A stretch of DNA of 64,000 nt from Paracyclopina nana (lineage: Eukaryota; Arthropoda; Copepoda; Cyclopoida; Cyclopettidae), in contig JAGUCH010000002.1 of NCBI GenBank assembly GCA_019096065.1, forward strand, positions 5,964,501 to 6,028,500. Direction: 5' to 3'. Positions 44,488-56,115 of the stretch are shown here, piece after piece (position 1 is the first letter of the stretch; every line of letters begins with the position of its first letter). The notes beneath the pieces are model-generated. The model was given only the letters and a program-made list of their open reading frames with translations, was not told the origin of the DNA and did not search any database. Position numbers and translations under genes: made by a program.

Positions 44488-45850
44488 ATGCAATCTGACA
44501 TTGTGATAACTCTACGAATCCTCCTTTTTGCAACCTTTCTGGGCATAATTGTAAATTTGGCGCTGAATTTGAAAAAGTCAGTGTCCGTGTCAACTACTTA
44601 TGAAAGCATCGTTGAAATTCCTTCCTTCACTCTGTGTCCTGGCTTTGATGATGGCTTCGATTTAGAAGGCAGCAACGAGACAACTCTGATTGATTTTATG
44701 ACTAGGCTGCCCAATCCTCAGCTGGGGCTAAGACGAGCCTTTTTATTGACACTTAACAGCACTTATGGTGGAGAGTAATGCTTACCTTTCAAGGAATAGG
44801 GAATCAAATTCTATATCTAAAGATGCATTTTAACATTTCAGTCAAACAATTGATCTGCGAAGGAATGATCACTTAGAAAGTTACTTAGGGACCACTTTCG
44901 ATAAAGTGTGGTCGGAAACATTTACACTCATGACTTTGTACGATGGAAGGAGCCCCAAATTCGTGAGGTGTCTCGTTTTGGACCCACCCAAAGTACCAAG
45001 CAAAAAATACCCTTTTATTGAAGTGAGCCATATATTCATAAAATACCTTTAATTATTTCAAAGCATAAATCTTTAGCTTGTCCTTGACTTGAGCTTTTCC
45101 GGAGAGATGACTTTTGAGAACTCGTACATTATTTCCATCCACGAAAAGCATCAGAGTAGTGTAAGCGGTATAATTGACTTTCCAAGTCAAATACGGCTGA
45201 ATTACGACGAAAATTCTCAACATGGTCAATGGATTTACTATTTCTTGGAGTATTCTAAGCATAGCGCAATCAACAGAGACGAATATCCATGCGACGAAAC
45301 GAACTCGGTTCGAAGGAAAAACTGCTTCGATCACTTCTACTCAACTTTGCTAAATTGTACACTTCCCTGGATGGACAGCTATAAAAAAGTGAAGCGATTG
45401 TGCGATCAACATGACGACTACACAAACTTCATCCACATTGTAAGAAACATTAATGTTGAGCCTTACAGTAGGCTGGCTGAAAGATTTGGCTGCTTGCGAA
45501 GAAATTGCCTGCAAAGAGAATGGACTCGGAGCTTGCGGAACATACACTTCAACAGTTCACTTATTCCTGCATATTCCTCGCGTATTCACATTGACCAAGA
45601 TAACAGCAAATTGGTATACGCAAGCTAAATTCGATATGGCAAAAAATGAACATGTTCTCCTCATCACTTTAAGGTTGCTGTTTCAAAGGATTATTTCGTT
45701 TACGACCATGCATCATTTTGGGCAGATGTTGGTGGTTACCTAAGCCTACTTTTGGGCCTTGACATTTTGTCTTTAATATTGACAAGCATAAAATGCGTTC
45801 ACCAATGGGCCATTCGAAACAAGATTCGGGATCAACATCTCAACTCCTAG
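44488..45850 (+). CDS. DEG/ENaC (pickpocket-like) sodium channel subunit, short form
   Basis: Four exons, join(44488..44774,44842..45022,45077..45613,45674..45850), give 393 residues, short for the family (450-650). TM1 lies near residues 6-25 (ITLRILLFATFLGIIVNLAL), followed by the conserved IPSFTLCP (family FPxVTxC). The extracellular part has paired cysteines and the CLRRNCLQ region. The last exon gives the pre-TM2/TM2 segment WADVGGYLSLLLGLDILSL, the DEG/ENaC hallmark (GGxLGLFxGxSxLS). The selectivity-filter position reads GLD where most members have G-x-S. The cytosolic HG gating motif before TM1 is missing: the first usable ATG lies just before TM1, preceded by a three-codon uORF (ATGAATTAA). 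An upstream exon joined at the acceptor TTTTTCTCAG (ends 44454) could supply it. AATAAA at 46001-46006. Confidence 0.8.
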
Positions 45851-46286
45851 AAAGCACAGTAAATCCGATATTTCAATACGGCCTTTGTTGCTAGTCGACG
45901 CCATGGTGATCTTTGCTAATAAGCTCTAATTACGCCAGCTTTCAATTGATTTACCGTAGCAGTAATTTTAAAGGGGAAAACAGCTGTCTGTCCACAATTC
46001 AATAAATGAAAGTATCAAACACGATAGCATGAATTTTTGTGTAGATATAGAGTATGAGGTGACCTCAGAAACTAATGAGACAAATACTGTATTATCCTCT
46101 AAGACAATTTGCTCCTCTTATTTCGACAATCTTTAGATGGATTTGAACCGACAAAATAAATTCACACAGCCAACCATATATAAAAGCTATTTTTGATTAA
46201 TGAGATAATATTTAATTTGAAAAGGTGAGGAGCTTAACTTTTCCTAATGTTTCATGGGTCGCCAATTAATCAAATATAGCAAAAAA
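45851..46286. other. Convergent 3' region
   Basis: This lies between the stops of the DEG/ENaC gene and mitochondrial ProRS and holds both 3' UTRs. Apart from the AATAAA at 46001-46006, I see nothing in it. Confidence 0.45.
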
Positions 46287-47633
46287 TCAACAGATGTGTT
46301 TATGCAAAGACTCAAAGTGACTAAGAATTTGGTTGACGGGTAGCTTGATTATATCATCATTGTCATGCAGCTCAACCACTGGATTGTCTTTGTCAACGCA
46401 ATCCTTGCCAAAAAGTACTATATGAGAATAACCAGTCTTCTTGGCTTCTCTCAATTTTTTTCCGACATTGAAATTTTCTCTGTCATCGAGGATAACATCA
46501 TTCCTAAATAATGTGGAATTATCCAGTTGATCATACAAATCAAAAACTTGCTTCATGACAGCTGATTCTTTGCTACCACTCTTGGGACTCAACAAGACAA
46601 TTTTAAAGGGCACAATCACGTCTGGCCAGATTAGCCTGTTGTTCTCTGAAAGCACTTCCACAGACGCAGCTAGAATTCTCGAAACACCGATGCCAAAGCA
46701 TCCCATTTGCAGAATTTCGGGCTTCCCATTGCTTTGAACAAATGATGCATTGAACAACTTCGAGTACTTGTCCCCAAGGAGAAAGGTGTGTCCAACTTCA
46801 ACACCTTTCGATGACTTGATGTCGGTGCTTTGACATACAGGGCAATGTTCAGGCTCTGAAAGAAGCTCTTGATTGGCACCATGACCACAATTATTGCATA
46901 TTATAAGGTCGTCATCCCCAATATCACAAAGGAAGTGGTACTCATGCGAAAAAGAGCCCCCTATGGCTCCTGGATCCCCTTGAACTCGGACAAAGGGAAC
47001 TTTGAGTACACTAAACAGCTTGTCATAGGCTTGACTGACTTGGTCATAAGTTTGTTCTGCGTCAGCTATGTCTGCATCGAATGTGTAGAGATCTTTCATG
47101 ATGAACTCTTTGCTCCTCATGAGTCCATACTTGGCCCTTTTTTCGTCACGAAACTTGCTTGAAGTTTGGTACAGCTTCAATGGGAGGGATTTCAAAGGAA
47201 TGCTCCCTATGTTGGCAACCAAATTTGTGATCGACTCTTCGTAAGTTGGACCAAGAATGAAATCTTGATCGTGTCTATTTTTGAGCTTGAACAGCTCATT
47301 CTGGATAAGGTCCCAACGGCCCGACTTTTTCCATAAACTACCATCAGTCATGGCTGGTAATAGAATCTTTTGGGCTCCGATCTCCTCCATATGCTGATCT
47401 ATGAGTAATTGAAGTTTCTCAATTGATCGTAGCGCCAAAGGAAGGTACACAAACGCCCCAGGGTGACAGCTTTTGATGAGGCCAAAATCTGTCAGCATTC
47501 GGTGACTTTTAGCAGCAAACTCTTCAAACTTTCTTGGAGTCTTATCAGTAATAGGTATATCATTCCATGGCTTAAAGTATTTGGACATGAGCTTTCGGTG
47601 ATTGGAGTGATAGCACCTCACGATCATTTTCAT
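46287..47633 (-). CDS. PARS2: Mitochondrial prolyl-tRNA synthetase
   Basis: A single-exon gene of 448 residues. The N-terminal ~30 residues are basic (MKMIVRCYHSNHRKLMSKYF) and should act as a mitochondrial targeting sequence. The class II catalytic core follows: motif 1 region (GAQKILLPAMTDGSLWKKSG), the TYEESITNLV proline-site loop (TxE), motif 2 (KFRDEKRAKYGLMRSKEF) and motif 3 (GCFGIGVSRILAA). A Cys pair set (CNNCGHG ... CPVC) lies between motifs 2 and 3, as in animal mitochondrial ProRS. The C-terminal ~110 residues form the anticodon-binding fold (IVLLSPKSG ... VNQILSHF). The length fits the human enzyme (475). It charges mitochondrial tRNA-Pro. The gene diverges from CCDC22, with 359 bp between the ATGs. 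Confidence 0.94.
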   Translation of the reverse strand: MKMIVRCYHSNHRKLMSKYFKPWNDIPITDKTPRKFEEFAAKSHRMLTDFGLIKSCHPGAFVYLPLALRSIEKLQLLIDQHMEEIGAQKILLPAMTDGSLWKKSGRWDLIQNELFKLKNRHDQDFILGPTYEESITNLVANIGSIPLKSLPLKLYQTSSKFRDEKRAKYGLMRSKEFIMKDLYTFDADIADAEQTYDQVSQAYDKLFSVLKVPFVRVQGDPGAIGGSFSHEYHFLCDIGDDDLIICNNCGHGANQELLSEPEHCPVCQSTDIKSSKGVEVGHTFLLGDKYSKLFNASFVQSNGKPEILQMGCFGIGVSRILAASVEVLSENNRLIWPDVIVPFKIVLLSPKSGSKESAVMKQVFDLYDQLDNSTLFRNDVILDDRENFNVGKKLREAKKTGYSHIVLFGKDCVDKDNPVVELHDNDDIIKLPVNQILSHFESLHKHIC

Positions 47634-47992
47634 CTTGAAGAACCAATGTTTACAAAATTGAAATTTCGTGATTTGACAACAAAATCAATCATTAAAGTAG
47701 CCCAAGTTGCTTTATTTTCAAAATACGTTTTGATGCATAATTTTTTCGATTCTATTGAAAATAATTTACTTTTTTTTAATTTACAAAAGCAACAGAATAT
47801 GATTTTTGAGCTAATTTATTTGTTCCATAAAGACTTATTTGCAAAAAAGCAATATAGAAAATAGCCTTAATTTTTTCGTTTGTTTCAGGCTAAATTTGTC
47901 TCTCTCGCAACCTTTCACAATAACAAATGACAGCTTAGCATGATAAGAAAACCTGATTTTTTTCACAAAATTGGGAGGAATTCATTATTATC
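47634..47992. other. Divergent promoter region PARS2/CCDC22
   Basis: 359 bp of AT-rich DNA between two start codons that face away. A frame crossing it (47463-47864) is a shadow of PARS2 and unrelated to any family. Nothing else is seen. Confidence 0.4.
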
Positions 47993-49888
47993 ATGGCTGA
48001 AGGAGATTTTATTTTGATCCAGACTATCCGAAAATTACTTCCAAAGTAAGCTTCTTCATTGTCCAAATTGTTTTGGTAGTTAATTATTGATCCCTTTAAT
48101 TTCAGCAAAGATGAAGAACTACAAGGTGTGACAAAATTGGCTGGATTTTCGGCTGATCTCGTATTGGAGTCTATTGCAAAAATGCTTAATGTAATCCTTG
48201 AGCCAGAGTTGCCTTTTCCGAGCATCCTAGCTCCACCTTCAATGGCTGCCAGGTACAAAAGGGGCACTGATTTGGCCCATGTCTGCAAAAATATTGGCTT
48301 TGCTGCATTTGACTTGGGCTATCAGACATTTTTGTACAGCAATGAGAGGGATCTGAGGGCAGTTTTTATGTTTCTAGTCGATAAACTGCCTAAAGAGAAG
48401 GAGGACCATTATAACAAAGATTTAGGTAAAAATATTGTTTTTGCAAGTGATTACATAACTTTTCTATTTTGCTCCAATTGATTAGATAGCCGAGATTTGA
48501 AAAGGCTTGAAATTCAAGAAGCTTTGAAGAATTCAGAAGACAAAGATCACAAGATCAAGGTGACAAAGCCCTTTTCAGCTTGGGATGTTGACGAAATGAC
48601 TGACGACGAGCTATTCAAACTACTGCCAAAAGAAACTAGAAATGCTGCCATAGATGCCAAAATCAAGCTGAACTCACTGATTCAGCACAACGAAGAATTG
48701 AAGCTTGGCAAGCTCAATGGCGTGTTGGAAAGGGAAAAGAAGATTGATGTCAATCAAACAATAGTTGAGCCCAAAACCGAAATTGTGGCTCAGGCTGACC
48801 ACGGTGATAACTCGCCGGAATCTATTGAAGACGCCGTGTCAAAGCCCAAAATACAAGGGTCCAAAGTAGATGCTTTAAAGGCGAAGAAAAATAGAATTCA
48901 GTCAGAACTATTAGCTCTGCAAGCCCAATACCAAGAAAGCTTTGAGAAGCTAAAGCAGCAAAAAAAGGCTCTTCTCTTGCAAAACGGAAAAATTGGTCAA
49001 TTGGAGGCTGAAAAGGAGACAAAAAAAGAAAGCTATGAAAAAAAGTTTCAGGTGATTGAGCTGCTACCCTCCGGACAGGAAAATGTGCAAAGGCTAAAGG
49101 GGATCATTTCAAAGAAAAAAGGCAAGATATTGGCCATGCAAGATCAGTGGGAGCTTCATAAACAGTCCCTTGTAGAAGATAGGGATAGTTTGAAGAGTCA
49201 GATCGAAGCCTTGAAGGCTTCTGTCAAATCAAGACCAAAATCGTCTGCCATGAGCTTAAAGGAAACGATTCTAATGGCTCAACGAGAATTGGAAGAGCAA
49301 AACTTGAAGCGCAAACGGCTGGCCAGGCAGACTCAGAATATCCCATCTGAATACCTCGATAGGTCAGTATCTTATAGCTTACCCCATCAAATTCGTATAA
49401 TGAAATAGTATGTGCCAGATCTTCATACACCAAACAAATTATGGACATTCTAAGCAATGTGACTAAGCAGAAGAAGGAAACCCATAAGGTTATAGAAGAT
49501 ATCCGGATCATTCAGAAGGATATTAATTCTGTTGAAGGGAAGCTGGGTCGAACGTACGCTGATACGGATTATTTGTTGTTTGAGGTAAATACTCTACTAA
49601 ATTTGCCCCAGCCTTCATGTCAATTAAACAAATTTTAAATTCTAGCAAGCAAAGAAGGACAGAAGCTTGGTTCCCGCCTACAAACTACTCGTGGAAATTC
49701 ACAAAACGAGTGATGACATCATCGAAATTGTCCGCAAAACTGGGCAAATTCGCAGAGCCACTAGATCCGTTGAAGAGTCTGCAAACGTAGAAAGAGCCAA
49801 AAAAGTGGCAGACAAAGTGATAAAACTGAAAAGTGACCTCGACAAAATTAGAGCTGAAAGCTGTGCTCTGAAGCAACAAAAAATGTGA
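47993..49888 (+). CDS. CCDC22: Coiled-coil domain-containing protein 22
   Basis: Five exons, join(47993..48045,48106..48425,48486..49362,49419..49584,49646..49888), give 552 residues. The N-terminal calponin-homology-like (NN-CH) domain starts MAEGDFILIQTIRKLLP (human MEEADRILIHSLRQ) and contains ARYKRGTDLAHVCKNIGF and ELGYQ-type LGYQTFLYSNERDLRA. The C-terminal half is coiled coil, with the conserved VIELLPSGQENVQRLKGII, QDQWELHKQSL and SVEGKLGRTYADTDYLLFE. CCDC22 pairs with CCDC93 and the COMMD proteins in the CCC complex, which works with retriever and WASH to recycle membrane proteins from endosomes and affects NF-kB control through Cullin ligases. All junctions keep the frame. The gene is convergent with WDR11, with 155 bp between the stops. 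Confidence 0.94.
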
Positions 49889-50043
49889 TTATTTTATAAT
49901 TACCTAATATATGATGACGTAATTTATGCAAGAAGGAGAAGAATTCATTGATCATAAATTATTCTCATTATTTTTTTTACAACAATTATTAGATCAAGGT
50001 GGACTAGTTATGCATAAAAATACTTGGAATCACAATCGTTCGA

Positions 50044-53000
50044 TCACTCTTCAACTTCACTGATACTATTACTAACATCACTAGGATTACGGGCATCCAG
50101 GGCCTCCAACTCTTTGCGTAGCATTCCTCCTTTCTCGTCGGCTTTGTCACAAAAGTAGAATGCTCCAGTCGTGTTTCCACAGTCGAACAATCGCCTCGCA
50201 TAGGCCAAGCTGATATCCTCAGTCAGTACTAGAACATGACTGGTTTCTGGAAGCTCCTTGAGGTCCTTGAGGATTTGGAGCAACATGGCTGCTGTCGGAA
50301 TCATTTTGGCACTCATGAGCAGATCAAGGACAGACACAAAGTCTCTTTGACCTAGCTTTAGTAAAATGGCCCTCTTGGCCTGACCGGTGGCTATGCAATG
50401 GTCACAGTACTTGGACAGCACCTTATTTAAATCACTCTTATGCTGGGCAGAATTGCCAAGCCTGCACTTGGCCAACCAGAGGCTCGAATCCCAATGCTGA
50501 CACGATTGCAAGTAAGTGCACGCATCATGCACCTTATCAATGAGACACAAAAGCTCTACTCCTTCCCAGAGCTTCCCATCTGCTATCAAATTTGTGGCCA
50601 CCTTAAATGCAAAAAATAAGTTCATTGTGACACTTAAATAAAACTGCATGGTTTAACACACAAGGAATGTCTAGATTGACTTACCAACTTGATGGTTGTG
50701 TTATTCTGGTTTGCACTAGCAGAACAAGAAGATACAAGGCAAGCTCTAAGATTGTCTTCATAGTGATGGGGATTGGCATCAGGCTCAGACTCGAGTAGCA
50801 ATGCAATGGCCTCTTCTCTCAGACCAAGACAAAGCATCTGATCAATCAGCCTCCTCCGTAGCTCTGCAGTGGTAATCTTGCCTTCATGTAAATGCAACCT
50901 CTCCAATTGGTATCTCAAATAAGAAGCACAATCCGAGGTAAGATCGAATCTGGTGTCCATATTTGCATTCGGAGCCCCTAGCACAGACATGGCCACGGTC
51001 CAAAAATCTACTTCAAACTGGCTAAATCCGCAAATCTGCGACGCCAGTCGACATTTCTCAAGGCTTGATACCTTGTCACTTGATAAAAAGGCCAATAAGT
51101 CCTGATCCACGAGCTTGATCACATCCTTCAGAAGACTAGCCTCAAGATTACCAAGGCCGTCAGAAGGTTCAAACGTAAACTTTTCATTCCATGGCTGGTG
51201 GTGCAGCATGAGCTTTAAATTCTGCCTAACTTTGTTCGGTAGAAGGCCAAAGCAAGGAGTGGCCTCAGTGGCTTCTAATGGCCCCGTGGATGAAGATAAC
51301 GTCAAGGCCAAGCTCATGACTCTAAGGGAACCATCAGAAGTTGCAACTACAGGCCTGTCAGAGGCTGCCCATTCAATATCAGTGGGTTTAGACACTATAT
51401 CTTTTGGCGACCTCAGCTCGTTGATAATTTCCGCCTCTTTGACATCCCATATCGCCACTGTGTCTACGTGCAACACAAGTAGCTTCATATTGCCTCTACC
51501 GGGGGCAAATCTGATTTTCTTCACAAATCCCCGTTTAGTGCTAATATTTCTGGAAGTCTTGGTTCGGACATCCCAAATGTTGAGATTGCCATCTGAGTCA
51601 CCCCTGACAATGTGGTCGCTCTTCCAGGAAATGCAAGTAATAGTAGCTTGGGAAAAAATTGTCGTTAATAAACGGATTTTGCAGCTAGCTACTAAGCCTT
51701 TTTCTTACACAAGCTGGCCTCAGCTGGGACCTTGGTGCCATCTTTGATAGCATTGCCTTCCACAGAGAAGTGGTACAACTGGCCTTCGGGGTCAGTGAAT
51801 ACAAAATGCTCCTTGGCAACCATACTTGAGTCGCTAGTGGAGTCATCAGGCTCTGCAAGCATTTTGATATTTCATAGCAATAGTCGCTCATGTAGTGATT
51901 CCACTATTACCTGCGCTAGGCGATTTTTCCTTACAATCCATCTCCTGCTTTCTCTTCAATGACTTCAAGTTGTGCAGTGGGCTCCATTCTAATGCCGTAA
52001 TCGGAGGAAACTTTTTGGGCATGGTCCGCAATAGGCTTAGGTTTTTCAAGTCCCAAAGTTCAAAGGGTGCTCCTTTAAAAGCTACTATGAAGTATTGTTT
52101 CAAATGGGACACCCTGACCATATCTATAGGCGGTTCCTCTGTTCTTTGAGGCCTCAAGGCAATCGATTTGCCAGTTCTGATGTCAGAGTGGTTCAGCTCA
52201 TTTCTCACTAAATTGTTGGTCCCTCCTCCAGCAGCAGACAAATTCTGGTGAGCATGGCTGAGGATGGAATGCAACGAAGTCCACTCCATCCCTCTTACAG
52301 GGAAGGTGTGGGTTGCGAATTCTCTAATGACATGTCCAGTACTCATGTTTATGATCTGAATGTTGCCATTTGAGCCACCAGAGGCCATAAGAGGCCGATA
52401 TTCAGGCCAATTCTTTGTAGTCAAAGGAGGGCACATTTTCAGGATAAAAGGAGGATTGCTCAAGTTGGACATGACGCCAGTCATCATTAATTTGATGGTC
52501 AAATCCTTTGAGCCTTCTAAAGTGGAGGGCACCAAATCATCAAGGCTGAAGGCTGGCCTGGAAGATTTTTTCTTATTTTTGTGCACCTTTGCATCCACCA
52601 TGACCAACTTGCCATCCGATGCTAAGATTGCCAAGCTGGTCTCTGTACATGGGTTCATGGCAAAGGCAAGCGTTTTCGCATACTTTGATAGCCTGACAGC
52701 TTCGCTGACAGCCTTTTGCTCATAGATAATTTCAATGCCTGGATTCGCATCCAAGTTGTTATCTCCAGGAATATTCACAGAACTGGAGGAGATGGAGCGG
52801 CTCATCAAAGTCATCGGAGTGGAGGCTACCGAGTACAAGTTTCTTCTCAGCCTCAGGGTGACGGAGCCATTTTCAAGCAAGAGGTAAAAGCAGTCCCTCA
52901 GCTGGCATGGGATCAGCTCAAGAATGGGCGAACAGCTTCGATCGAGAACAAGCATCCCAACTGTCTGACCAATGTCCAAGTCCAGAACAAGTACCTCGCG

Positions 53001-53964
53001 AGGGTAGACAAGCACCAAGTGATTACGTGAGTGCCGATGGAACAGCACCTGTTGACAATCCAGAATCGCAGCCATGGCTTGCTCTCGGCTTGTGACCTCA
53101 TGCCCAAGGACAAAGTCCTTCATAATTTTCTTTATCTTGAGCCTAGACAACTTTGAGTCTGACTCGGAAGAGTCCATGTTATTGCGGCTGGGGCTTGCCT
53201 TCAGACTTGGCCCGGAAACGTATAAGGTTTTGCCTGCGCTCGTAGGACATTTAGTGAGGCTAAAGTCGTTGATGAACAAAATGCATTCGGTTGTCTTGAA
53301 GGCGAGGCGAGACACGTCAAATGGATCCAGATCAAAGGACAGAAGCGTTTCATTGCTGTAGCTTTTCCTCCAGACCTAGTAAACAGACACAAAGTGAATC
53401 AAGACATAATAAAATCGGGCATATTTTGTTAGCTACCTGCTTGCCATTGGTAGTGTCCCACAAAACCAAGACATTAGGCGGATGCAAGGCTAAGAGCAAG
53501 TGTCCTTTATCCTCAACTGCTTCTCCCATCCAATCCATGGAGAGAACCGACCTCGAGCCTTCCTGGACCTGGGTCTTGACCTCGCCTGATTTGACATTCC
53601 AAATAAGTATTCTCCCAGATGCATCGGCGGATGCTAGCATCATTTCACTGACTACATGGCGCCTCGTCCAGCACTTGGACCATTTCAACTTTGTCACCGA
53701 AGTTTTATGGTCTCTGTCCAAGGTCTGGATGGGATTGAGGCTCTTGGGATCCACGACAGTTATTACTCCATGGCTGGCATAGGCGACAAGCCCGTTACGG
53801 CTCCAATCTAATGCTTGCCTATTCAAGCTACTATGGCAAGAACTGGTGAGGGTTCGCAAGTTGATTTGAGCTATGCTCGGCTGAATCTGCATCAATTTTT
53901 CCTTGTCTTGAGGAGCGTCATCTGGGGACACGACGACGCTTACTTGCGGCTCTTTTCCTGCCAT
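50044..53964 (-). CDS. WDR11: WD repeat-containing protein 11
   Basis: Five exons, complement(join(50044..50601,50685..51646,51709..51852,51911..53375,53437..53964)), give 1,218 residues (human 1,224). Two beta-propellers form the first two thirds. Close matches to vertebrate WDR11 include LLLALHPPNVLVLWD, LVLVYPREVLVLDLDIGQTV, ILKMCPPLTTKNW, VSHLKQYFIVAFKGAPFELW, KKFPPITALEWSPLHNLKSL and KKIRFAPGRGNMKLLVL. The last ~400 residues are alpha-solenoid (LRACLVSSCSAS, VATNLIADGKLWEGVELLCL), ending in an acidic tail. WDR11 with FAM91A1 and C17orf75 helps trans-Golgi golgins capture endosome-derived vesicles, and it also acts in Hedgehog signalling and ciliogenesis. Intron 3 has its acceptor at CCCAAG. 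The ATG at 53964 gives MAGKEPQVSV. A 60-codon ORF overlaps this start. Confidence 0.94.
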
Positions 53965-54122
53965 TCTTTCAGTAGTTCTTCATGCTCAGATAAGGATTTT
54001 TCCTCTCCCACCTGCTCGTCACTGACTGTTTTGGACTTTTCTGCTGCAGCAGCGTAGAGGCAGCTGTTGACAGAGAAACCGGATCGAACTTGCAAAGGTA
54101 GTACACGTACCGAGATGCTCAT
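53940..54122 (-). CDS. 60-codon ORF overlapping the WDR11 start, or an alternative first exon
   Basis: From an ATG at 54122 a frame of 60 residues (MSISVRVLPLQVRSGFSVNS ... KEWQEKSRK) ends 25 bp inside the WDR11 coding sequence, in another frame. The N-terminus looks like a mitochondrial presequence (basic, hydroxylated, no acid for ~27 residues), followed by an acidic helical part (GEEKSLSEHEELLKEW). The end overlaps a strong donor, CGCAA|GTAAGC, so it could instead be an exon spliced elsewhere. No matching 3' exon was recognised. As a uORF it would lower WDR11 translation. Confidence 0.4.
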   Translation of the reverse strand: MSISVRVLPLQVRSGFSVNSCLYAAAAEKSKTVSDEQVGEEKSLSEHEELLKEWQEKSRK

Positions 54123-54412
54123 TGTTGGGCATTATTAAAACTCGGCTCTTCGCTTTGACAAGTGGATTAGCGCAATTCATAAAATGCGAGACACGCCATC
54201 CTAAAAATTGACCGCTATGATTTACCGAAATTTACACGCTTCTTTGATTGTTGAAATTCATATATTCAAAAATTACAAAGTTGGCTGCCAATCAACAGTT
54301 TCTTCTTTGGTGGCGTTCAGATTTGCAGAAATAAGTGCGGTCTTGATAATTGAAGTCAAATGCCTTGCGGAGCTTCCCAAGAATCGAAGCTTGGAGAGAG
54401 AAAATCACAGAA

Positions 54413-55079
54413 TTAGTCGTCTTCGTCGCCTTTGGGCGGCCTTTCAATGACATTTCGCTTGATGGCTCCCACTAACCAGTCTATGCCTTCCGTCACCCCG
54501 TCACCAGTGAGTCCAGAGGTTGGCAACACCATGCATTCTCTGCTTCCAATGTTTTCAACATTATCTTGGAAAATGGGCTTCACTTCTCTGACTCCCATGC
54601 AATCTGTAAGAAAGGCTCAATTTTCGAGCGAGACACCAATTTCACTTCAACTCTTAGTTACCAGGAAGATCTTGCTTGTTGGCCAAGACAAGTAGAGGGA
54701 TTCCAGTTAAGTTCTCGTTTGCTATCATGGCATCAAAGGACTTTTTTGACTCCTTTATCCGGTCACGATCGTTGGAGTCCACTGTGTAGATGATGGCGTG
54801 GCACTCGGCATAATACTTGTCCCACAATGCTTGGAGCTCCTCCTGGCCTCCAAGATCCCAAAAGTTCAGGATGATCCCGTTCGTGTCGATCTTGCCAATG
54901 TTCAAGCCCACAGTGGCTGTGATCTTGGCTGGATTAATCCCATGATAACCCTTGGTGAATTGAGCCTTTGCAGACTCCAAAAATGTGGTTTTTCCTGCAT
55001 TGTCCAGTCCTAAGATGAGCACAGAAAATTCTTCTTTCTGGGTTATCGCCTTATATAGGCCTGACAGCAAGGTGTACAT
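54413..55079 (-). CDS. ARFRP1: ADP-ribosylation factor-related protein 1
   Basis: Two exons, complement(join(54413..54603,54662..55079)), give 202 residues (human 201). The start MYTLLSGLYKAITQKEEFSV lacks the N-terminal myristoylation glycine of true Arfs, as expected for ARFRP1/Arl3p, whose N-terminus is acetylated and binds SYS1. GTPase motifs: P-loop GLDNAGKTT; effector region TVGLNIGKI; WDLGGQEELQALW (G3, the family's characteristic ELQxLWD); NKQDLPDC (G4); and a C-terminal GxGVTEGIDWLV helix. It acts at the trans-Golgi by recruiting ARL1 and golgins, the same trafficking step as its neighbour WDR11, which lies on the same strand ~290 bp downstream. The intron is 58 bp. Confidence 0.95.
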
Positions 55080-55278
55080 GATTCAAACGCAATATTAACA
55101 ATCTGTTGACATTTTTGTTAAGAACTCAACTAACTGCGCGTGCGCAGAGCAACCAGACATAGACTTGACACGTTGCAGTTGTGCTCTCTTTGAAAATCGC
55201 CAACTCCTACTAAAGGGAAACACCAGAGAAACACTTGAAAGACCAACGTATGTATGCTTACAGAGAGCTTAAGTATAC

Positions 55279-55663
55279 TAAGGGCCTGGTCATCTGAGGC
55301 TTTTTGTCCCTATTTGAGGAAAACTTGACACATTGTGCAGTGAAGTTACCAAAATTTGTCACTTTGCAACACAGCACAACTCTGACAAACACAAAGAAAA
55401 AAGTTTGTTTTGATTCATGAGTTACGAGTGTAAATAGAAAGTTATACAAAGCAAAGTTGGGCACTTTTTGGTAAAAAATGTGGAAAAATTCATCAAGTCA
55501 TCTGGTTAAGTTTGTTTTGGTTGCTAGTTACATGGTCATCTGTTTGTCACTCCTTGACACTATTCTTTGAGTCACATTACCTTTTTCATGACACACCAAA
55601 AACATCAATCTAAAAAAATTTTGAACACACTAAATGACCAGGCCCTAAATGACCAGGCCCTAA
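55279..55663. mobile_element. MITE-like inverted-repeat element (~385 bp)
   Basis: The left end TAAGGGCCTGGTCATCTG (from 55279) and the right end AAATGACCAGGCCCTAA (to ~55663) form a short terminal inverted repeat (GGGCCTGGTCAT). At the right the terminal sequence is doubled (AATGACCAGGCCCTA at 55633-55647 and 55648-55662). The interior has no coding frame. The border reads TA on both sides, consistent with a TA target site. Confidence 0.5.
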
Positions 55664-56115
55664 GTGGCATTTTGAGCCGACGAAAATCAGAATCATGACA
55701 CTTGAGCAATATCCGAGGTTGGATCCACAACAAAAGAAAACAAGTACTGAGAAAAAATATTCATACAGTCTGACCGTTCAATATAGGACGGTGTGGGAAT
55801 CTAAACTACAATTTTCACAAGGCAACCCAGAAAATTATCGCGAAAAATATTGATGCATCATTTATTTTTTGCTGTCACGCGTAATTCTCATGAATATTTC
55901 TCATTCCGCTAGAAAACAAAAAAGATGTCCAACGATACCCATTATGCCTCGAAATTCATGAATTCTTAACACAAAACTTTTTTTTCCGCATCGTCAGTAT
56001 ACGTATATATTCGGAAAGCTGATATCCCATGGGCTCATTTAAGGACATTTTCAAAGTCCTGGCCTATCCCTCCTGATTTATTAATCTTATTTAATCTTTA
56101 TTAATTTTATTAATT

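Noticed and set aside
53940-54122. First exon of a mitochondrial GrpE-type protein
   Set aside because: The acidic helix before the donor is faintly similar, but no downstream GrpE exon exists on this strand in the window.
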